A stretch of 64,000 nucleotides of DNA from Adiantum capillus-veneris (lineage: Eukaryota > Streptophyta > Polypodiopsida > Polypodiales > Pteridaceae): contig CM043954.1 in NCBI GenBank assembly GCA_014529385.2, forward strand, positions 99,222,747 through 99,286,746, in the 5' to 3' direction. Each line of letters starts with the position of its first letter. Position 1 is the stretch's first letter. Made by a program: the position numbers and the translations under genes. The notes under the pieces were generated by a model, which did no database searches, was not told where the DNA came from, and worked only from the letters and a program-made list of their open reading frames with translations. Below are positions 58,152 to 64,000 of the stretch, one piece after another.

Positions 58152-59740
58152 TGTTGCCAAAGGTGGTGGGAGACAAACATTGTCATGCAATTTTTGTATG
58201 AGCACAAAGTCATCAGATCATGCCAAAAAGAATGCTAACTAGCCTCATGTATATATGTGTACATAGTGCTTTGAGTCTTGGGAGTGACCATGTAAATATT
58301 CATGTACAAAGGTTTTGGTTTTTTTGAGTTTGTGTACTGGTATTTTGGATTGTTTGAGTCCCCAAAACATGGTTTTCAATAAGTATTTTCAGCTGTGCTT
58401 TATAGCTTGTGAATTGGACTTGTGCATCATGAGTTATGTGCGTCCGAAGTGGGTGGTCTTGACTTAGAAAGTGGTTGCAAATGCATGCAGCAAAGGAAAC
58501 TGGGCCAACTTGATGTTTAAAATTAGAAATGCTGAGATCTTAAATTCTTGGAAATAGCCAAAGTGATGGGCTTCAAGCCATGCTTTACGACGTTGCATTC
58601 GGTGGCCGAGCGGTGCACCGAGCGGTGCACCATGCTCTTGGAAGTTGGTCGTGAAGGGAGGTTGAGCTGAGATTTTTTGTGGGTGGAGGAAGGAATTGAA
58701 GAAGTGCAAGAGGAGAATGCCATGTGGCACTAAGATTATCTCACATGGGAAGGGGGAAGGAAGAAATGGGGGGTATAAAGGGAAGATGGAGTGCCCATAT
58801 TAGGGGTGTATCAAAGGAGAGAGGAGCTCCCTCAAGCCTTGGCTATGGGGGCTCGTGGGCTTCATGGGGGAGAGAATGGAGCATTTTTTAATTCTCACTT
58901 CCTATCAAGATGCCTGTCCACTCTTTTGGTCCCTTGGACAGTAGCCACACCCCCTCCCTTGGGCCAAAAGTCATTGACACCTCATTTCCTACCGAAATGA
59001 GGCAAAAAATGGACCAATTAAAAGGAGCCTACAAAGAGAGTCTTGTCGGTTGAGGAGACAGAAAAGGTCTCTTGGGATAAAAGATAAAAAGAGGCCCCAT
59101 TTTATAGCGGCAATTTTCTTCAACACCTGCAAACTTTCCAGAGAGCTCATTTTTGAGCAAGAGTGAGTACACCCCCAACTTTGAATGGCCACATCGAGCT
59201 AATTTTTTAGCAAGAGAGAGTACACCCCCAACTTTGAATGGACATACCGAGCTGATTTTTTAGCAAGAGAGAGTACACCCCCAACTTTGAATGGCCATGT
59301 CTCTCTCATCTTTTATGTGTTTTTAGCCTATGAATACTGTACGTACATCTACTCAAGAAGAGCTCTTCATTATGTACTTGGTTTCTTCTAATTCCAAGTG
59401 TGATTCATGCTAGAAGGGATCTTCATAAATCTTTACAGATGCTTATCACAGGTGGTTTCGACGGTGCAAGAATTCTTCTTTGTGACGGTGTGACTTGTGC
59501 AAGGATATATATGCACTCATTTTCCTTGTCGTTTGCACGCTAACATCATTTTGGTGCCCTCACCCGAGGAGAAAGTGCTCATGTGCTCCAATTCTTGTGA
59601 AATATGTGTATTTTGCAGGCAGAGAATGTAAAGGGGATGTGGGTCCTTATGGACAACCGCCTTTGTATGTGCAAACTGTGGACAACACTTGAGGTGGTCG
59701 TGTAATTGGATTGTAGCCTTTGGAGGTTTGTGAGATTTTG
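58152..59740 (+). repeat. Probable 5' LTR of gypsy-F (borders approximate)
   Basis: Recognised by homology with gypsy-E (38330-38640) and with the inverted segment 40120-41190, which together cover it. It starts near TGTTGCCAAAGG (58152). It includes a three-copy 53-bp repeat at 59143-59301 (GAGCT...TAGCAAGAG...ACACCCCCAACTTTGAATGG). The right border was not resolved. Confidence 0.55.
59143..59301. repeat. 53-bp tandem repeat, three copies
   Basis: Units start GAGCT at 59143, 59196 and 59249; each contains GTACACCCCCAACTTTGAAT. The inverted relative at 40175-40230 has only one unit, so the array expanded in this copy or contracted there. Confidence 0.85.
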
Positions 59741-59858
59741 TGAAGTCAAGCACTAGGGGCCGGGCTACCCAGTGTGAGGTGGATTAGGTACTGGAGCAAT
59801 CCATCGACATCCCTTGAACTTACGACATCACGTGTAAGTGTTTTTGTGGCAATCGAAC

Positions 59859-60784
59859 ATGGAGGATGAGTTTCCACAGTTTCATGGATTGCCTAATGAG
59901 AATGCACATACTTTTTTTGAGAAATTGGAAGTTAGTTGCTTATTGCAAAATATATTAGATCAAGCTATATTATTGTGGTTGTTGCAATACAGTTTACAAG
60001 ATGAGGCAAAACTTTTGTTACAAAATTATGAAGAGGTGGTGCAGGCACAAATCATATGAAGTAGGCTTTTTTGGCAAAATACATGAGCATTGAAATAACT
60101 GATGAAGTTTGGCATGAAATTTTGGGGTACACTGATAAGGCTAATCAAAGTGTTGATGATTTTGTTATGCAGTCCATTTATGGGATAAATGGGTCCGAGA
60201 TTCGGGAAATGAAATCCCTCCAGCCATGTTAAAGAAGGACCATGTTGTGGGCAAACTTAAAGAAAAGTCTAAAGTTCGAAGTTGAGCTGAAAAGTATTGC
60301 TACTTTTGAGGAAGCAGTCACCATTGCTAGGGAGAAAAAATGAAAAGCTTAAAGACTGAATGAGTATGGGAAAGCGGTCATGTGCAAGGTAATGGTGGCC
60401 AAAATGAGGAAAATAAGGTAGAGGTTGAAGCCCAACCTGCTCAAAGGGTTGCGAACATTGAACATGTACAACAAAATATGCAAGACATGATAACCATGAT
60501 GCAAGAATTGCGGCTCAATGTTCTTGGAGTTGGTCGCGGTAGAGGAATGGCTCATCCATATGAAACTCTTCCTAATGCTAATGTGGGTCGTGGACAAGGT
60601 TTCTTTGAGCCACAAAGGAGGTCCATCCCTACCTGGTATAATTGTGGTGAACTTGGTCATATAATCACTCTTTGTCAAAGGCCAAAAAGGATGGGAGGTG
60701 ATATGTTTCAACTTCCTCAGGAGGTTCCTAATAGGGCTAATGATTATGCAATGGATATATGGGGAGATCAAGGTATTGAATAAG
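59859..60784 (+). pseudogene. gag: gypsy-F gag relic
   Basis: The ATG at 59859 opens MEDEFPQFHGLPNENAHTFFEKLE and runs to a stop at 60057. Capsid pieces follow in other frames to about 60380. The frame 60382-60783 holds the basic region and the knuckle YNCGELGHIITLC, in which the first Cys of CCHC is Tyr. Closely related to gypsy-E gag. Confidence 0.83.
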
Positions 60785-60812
60785 AAAATTTTCCTCAACC
60801 TCTGGTGGTCAT

Positions 60813-61094
60813 ATGGGTGTTGTGCGGGTTGAAAAGAAAGAAGCAAATATGATGCCCATAGCCAAAAGAGAGAGGGAAGGCTATGCTGCTCTAGGTCCCA
60901 ATAAGATGAAAGGGAAAGAAAAAGAGGGTAAAGATGCAAAATTTAAGAGGAAGAGAAGACCTCGTAGACGGTTTGAAGTAGCAGATTTACCTTCTGGAGA
61001 AGGCCAAATAGCTTACAATTTAAAGGAAGACCTGATTGAGAGGAAAGTAGATGGTACTTTTAAGTCAATTGATGAATATGGTGCCCAAAATTAA
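60813..61094 (+). pseudogene. gypsy-F basic linker between gag and protease
   Basis: Open frame of 93 residues, highly basic (KGKEKEGKDAKFKRKRRPRRR), continuing to SGEGQIAYNLKEDL, which leads into the protease. It matches linkers upstream of retropepsins in some plant gypsy elements. Confidence 0.5.
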
Positions 61095-61830
61095 GAGGCA
61101 GTGGAATTCATTAGTGAATCCAAAAAAAGAGCCGAAGCATGGACAAATGAGAGTTTTGGATGTGGGAGAGTTACCCGACATTTGTCTTGTGTTGAACATT
61201 TGGCACAAAGGTGTGGGCATGGGAGAGGCTTACATTGATGGAGGTGCTCAAGTTTGTGTGATCACATAGTCATTTTTTGAGAGACTGGGTCTCATTACAT
61301 GCATAAGCTCTGGGTTCAGGATTCAACTAGCAAACCATGCCAAAGTGAAGTGTTTGGGGCTGATTAAGAATTTGGAAGTTGAAGTCTTTAACTTGAAGGT
61401 TATAGTAAACTTTCATGTTATGCCAGCTGGCCTAGGAGTTTTTCCTCTCATTTTGGGATGACCTTCCTTGAGAGTTGTTGGTGTTGTGCAAGATTGGGGC
61501 AAGGGCACAATTTGTGTGTATGGCAAGAAGGGTGAAAAGAGGATTTTTTATATGGCTATCAAGTAGCCTTTGGCACTAGAAGATGTGACTGAAAATGATG
61601 AATCGGAAGTTACCAGTGAAGATAGTTCTGAAGATTGAGAAAGTAGAACTACTTCTAGTTCTAGTGATGAGGGTGAAGTGTCATTCTTGTTGTTGGATGA
61701 GGAGAAGAGAGAAACTGGTAAAGTATTGCAAGTGTCAAGGGATATAAATGCTTTAAGCCATTTAGAACAACTTGAGGAGTTCATGCAGCCTAAACAGGAA
61801 TTGAAGTGAAGAAGGGGTTGATTCAAAATA
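61087..61830 (+). pseudogene. pol: gypsy-F aspartic protease relic
   Basis: Contains EAYIDGGAQVCVIT, the active-site block with D-G-G where D-S/T-G is usual, then a stop, then SFFERLGL and NFHVMPAG...FPLILG, the Ile-Leu-Gly block followed by a stop. An acidic serine-rich tail (SEVTSEDSSED) follows. The active-site change and stops make it non-functional. Confidence 0.75.
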
Positions 61831-61853
61831 TGCCAAGTACCTAACAATGTTGG

Positions 61854-63070
61854 TTGGACAGGTTTCCAACTCTTTTCATCACTTCATATCAAGAAATAAG
61901 GGTTTTTGTTGGAGATCTTGTGAAGATTGAACTAGTTGAAGGGGAAAAACCAATAAGACAAAAATTAAGAAGGATGGGTAAGGAGCAAATGAATGCTTTA
62001 AAAGAAGAAGTGGATAAACTTTTGGATGCAGGGTTCATTGTGCCAGTTGATAATGTTGAATGCGTGAGCGCTGTTCACTCCAAAGAAAGATGGGTGTTGG
62101 AGAGTTTGTGTTAATTATAAGACGTTAAATGCAATGACCAAGAAAGATCCTTATCCCTTACCTTTTATTGATCAACTTCTAGATGCAGTGGCTGGATTGG
62201 AAAAATACAATGTCTGTGATGGTTATTCTGGGTATTTCCAACTTATCCTTGCTCCTAAAGAACAAAAAAATACTACTTTTATCACTCCATGGGGTTGTTT
62301 CTACTTTTGCTGTCTTCCTTTGGGTTGACAAATGGACCTGGAGTCTTTGAAAAATAAAAGTGCATTGGGTCCTTACCCCATTTCTTGAGAAGTTTGTCAA
62401 AGGGTTTATAGATGATTTATGTGTATACAATTCAAGGAAAGAGCATGTTCAGAAGCTTGAAATGACTTTTTCAAGGTATGATGAATGCGAGGGTCAGTTG
62501 AACCCTAAGAAATGTCATTTGGCACAGCCACGAGTGAAGCTTCTTGGACATGTAATTTCAAAAAATGGGATTGAAGCAGATCTAGAGAAAGTAGAAGCTT
62601 TGTTATTGTTGTCATCTCCAAAGGATACAAGACAGTTGGCCACTTTCATATAGAAGGTTAAATATCTGTCTTGATTTATATCTTTGCTATCACAATTTAT
62701 TGTATCCATTGCAGCAGCAAGTAGTTAAAAAATGGTCCATTGGAGTGGATACATGACTGTGAAGATGTTTTTGATAGAGTCAAAGAAGTTTTAAGTACAC
62801 TACATATTATGCAAGCTCTTGATTGGGAAAAGGAATTCTTTGTTAATCCATCAGTGGGAGATGATGCCATGGGGGCTATGTGGTTGCAAAGAGGGAAGGA
62901 ATATCAGTATATGAAGCATGTTCATTATGCTAGTAGAGTGAAGACTCCTCTTGAAAGAGATTACTAAAATATTGAATTGGTGAGGACTAATACGGTTTAT
63001 GCTTGCAGACAATTCAGACATTACTTGTTGCAAAAATCGTTCGCTTTTCTTACGAGTTAGTCATTGCTTC
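61854..63070 (+). pseudogene. pol: gypsy-F reverse transcriptase and RNase H relic
   Basis: RT blocks in several frames: LKEEVDKLLDAGFIVPV, VNYKTLNAMTKKDPYPLPF, YSGYFQLILAPKEQKNTTF, then FIDDLCVYNS (about 62405-62434, with the catalytic Asp pair) and LLGHVISKNGIEAD. RNase H follows from about 62740 (DWEKEFFVNPSVGDDAMGAM, VHYASRVKTPLERDY). At least six breaks. The RT is more similar in wording to Tat/Athila RT than to gypsy-B. Confidence 0.85.
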
Positions 63071-63239
63071 CTCAGTTGTTTTTAACGAATCAAATATATC
63101 AAAGATAGTGATGAAATGGGTTATTGAACTTCAAGAGTTTCAGTTCACTCTTTTAGTGGAAGAGAGTACTCGTGCTACCCTAGCAAATTTACTCACTTAT
63201 AAAGAGACTCCTGTTTTAGTTAAGGAAGAGGTGGTGCAA

Positions 63240-63405
63240 AGGAAAAAATTCAAAACTCTTGCCATATCCAACGCTTCATTGCTATATTTGATGGCTCTTA
63301 TCAAAGAAGCCATGATGCTTGTTTGGGAGGAATTGTCATTTATGATGCACAAGAAAAACTTGTAAGGAAACAAGGGATGAAACTAAACGCAAAATGAAGA
63401 AGCTC
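63240..63405 (+). pseudogene. gypsy-F possible second (archaeal-type) RNase H fragment
   Basis: In one frame the sequence near 63270-63400 reads IFDGSYQRSHDACLGGIVIY then DAQEKLVRKQGMKLN. The F-D-G-S...G-G-I-V-I-Y layout matches the start of the extra RNase H domain known from Tat elements. The rest of the domain is missing because homology ends near 63405. Confidence 0.45.
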
Positions 63406-63616
63406 CCGGGTGCTAGTGGTGGGAAATAAACTACCCCATGGGCAACGAGAGAGGAGGACGATGAGGAGACAAAGGAGGCGGCACCACCACCACCGAAGCA
63501 TGTAAATCACCACAAATTAAAGTTTTTAAGAATCCCAAGCACCACTCACTAGCAAATGTGCAAGTGACCCCAAACAAACCCAAAGTCATCCCAAGATTGC
63601 AAGGGAATTTGCAGTA

Positions 63617-63956
63617 ATTTAGAACTATTAAAATACAACCAAGTTGCTCATTGGACGAGCCCCCTTTGCTCTCACCATGAAGGAAGTGCTCCAAAGTTAT
63701 GGAAATCAATATAAAATGCAATCAATGGTGCTCAAGGAAATTCAAGAAGCTACAGAGGCCCACATTAGAGTGTTGTGCTGGAGGATACCAATCTTTGTGC
63801 ATACATGCAAAGAGAGTGACTATACAACCAAAGGACATGAACCTTGCACATCGTTTGAGGCAAGACTTCAAGCCTAGCCACAGTGAAACTCATCTTTATT
63901 GTATTACCCACCCTACCTTTGTAACCAAACATTTTGTTCATGATCAAAGGATTTAA
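63617..63956 (+). pseudogene. Histone H3-like (possibly CENH3 or H3 variant) pseudogene
   Basis: Translation of the three frames follows the H3 fold in order: N-Y-stop-NTTKLLIGRAPF (alphaN region), KEVLQSYGNQYKMQS, VLKEIQEATEAHI (alpha2), LEDTNLCA in a second frame and HAKRVTIQPKDMNLAHRLR (alpha3) in a third. The segment from LLI to QEA has 36 residues, as in canonical H3. No introns interrupt it, whereas plant CENH3 genes are usually split, so it may be a retrocopy. A two-base insertion near alpha2, a one-base deletion in LCA-IHAK and stops destroy the frame. Upstream 63390-63616 may hold a decayed N-terminal tail; this is uncertain. Confidence 0.7.
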
Positions 63957-64000
63957 GGTTTTGTATCTTCTGTGTCCATAATCAATTAACTTCTTTATAT

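Larger units (their letters stand above)
58152..63405 (+). mobile_element. Degenerate Ty3/gypsy element (gypsy-F)
   Basis: Order on the + strand: LTR (about 58152-59740), leader, gag (59859), protease (61087), RT (61854), RNase H (62700) and a second RNase H-like piece (63240). Integrase and the 3' LTR are missing; the element stops near 63405, where an H3-like pseudogene follows. Many stops and frameshifts. A gag-pol order with an extra RNase H would place it near the Tat lineage, which is inference. Confidence 0.82.

Overview
The window is nuclear DNA of a land plant with a large, repeat-choked genome. No intact host gene, rRNA or tRNA is visible. Nearly everything recognisable is a transposable element or a relic of one: Ty1/copia and Ty3/gypsy LTR elements (including a chromodomain gypsy), a LINE with an open ORF, small terminal-inverted-repeat elements, solo LTRs and long (GA)n/(CT)n tracts. 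Low gene density, nested insertions and plant-type primer-binding sites fit a fern, other seed-free plant or large-genome seed plant. I cannot name the species; a fern is only a guess.

Layout. 1-5.6 kb: a decayed copia element (+) whose gag runs straight into a truncated integrase and whose RT is split by a 1345-bp TIR element. 6.7-9.1 kb: a gypsy remnant (-) consisting of one LTR, a gag start and an integrase scrap. 9.1-15.7 kb: small repeats (direct repeats, foldbacks, a 485-bp Mutator-like element with a 10-bp target duplication, a CACTA terminus, microsatellites) and a gag-like relic. 15.7-24.5 kb: a nearly complete chromovirus-type gypsy (-) with gag, protease, RT, RNase H, integrase and a chromodomain-like tail, all frameshifted. 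25.2-36.3 kb: an 11-kb LTR element (-) with no visible RT; it encodes an unusual protein rich in a Y-x-D-x-x-G-x-x-Y motif, a zinc knuckle and protease-like segments. 36.9-41.2 kb: a copia gag relic (-), then a gypsy fragment (+) into which a copia deletion derivative inserted (5-bp duplication CCTTT), followed by an inverted LTR segment. 42.3-43.6 kb: relic of an unfamiliar transposase-like protein. 43.7-51.7 kb: further LTR-element fragments. 51.7-55.3 kb: a LINE (-) with a 1147-codon open frame starting inside a (CT)n tract. 56.1-56.9 kb: a solo LTR with a perfect 5-bp duplication. 58.2-63.4 kb: a decayed gypsy (+) with gag, protease, RT and possibly two RNase H domains. 63.6-63.9 kb: an intronless, frameshifted histone H3-like pseudogene.

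How parts relate. Two gypsy copies (6.7 and 15.7 kb) share LTRs that carry a dense CCAAT-box array. The elements at 38 and 58 kb are one family. The RT-less elements at 25-36 and 44-45 kb are related. Two copia elements carry an inverted repeat around the polypurine tract. The most unusual items are the H3-like pseudogene, the repeat protein of the 11-kb element, the transposase-like relic and the LINE/microsatellite fusion. Coordinates of degenerate pieces are approximate, since everything was read by eye.
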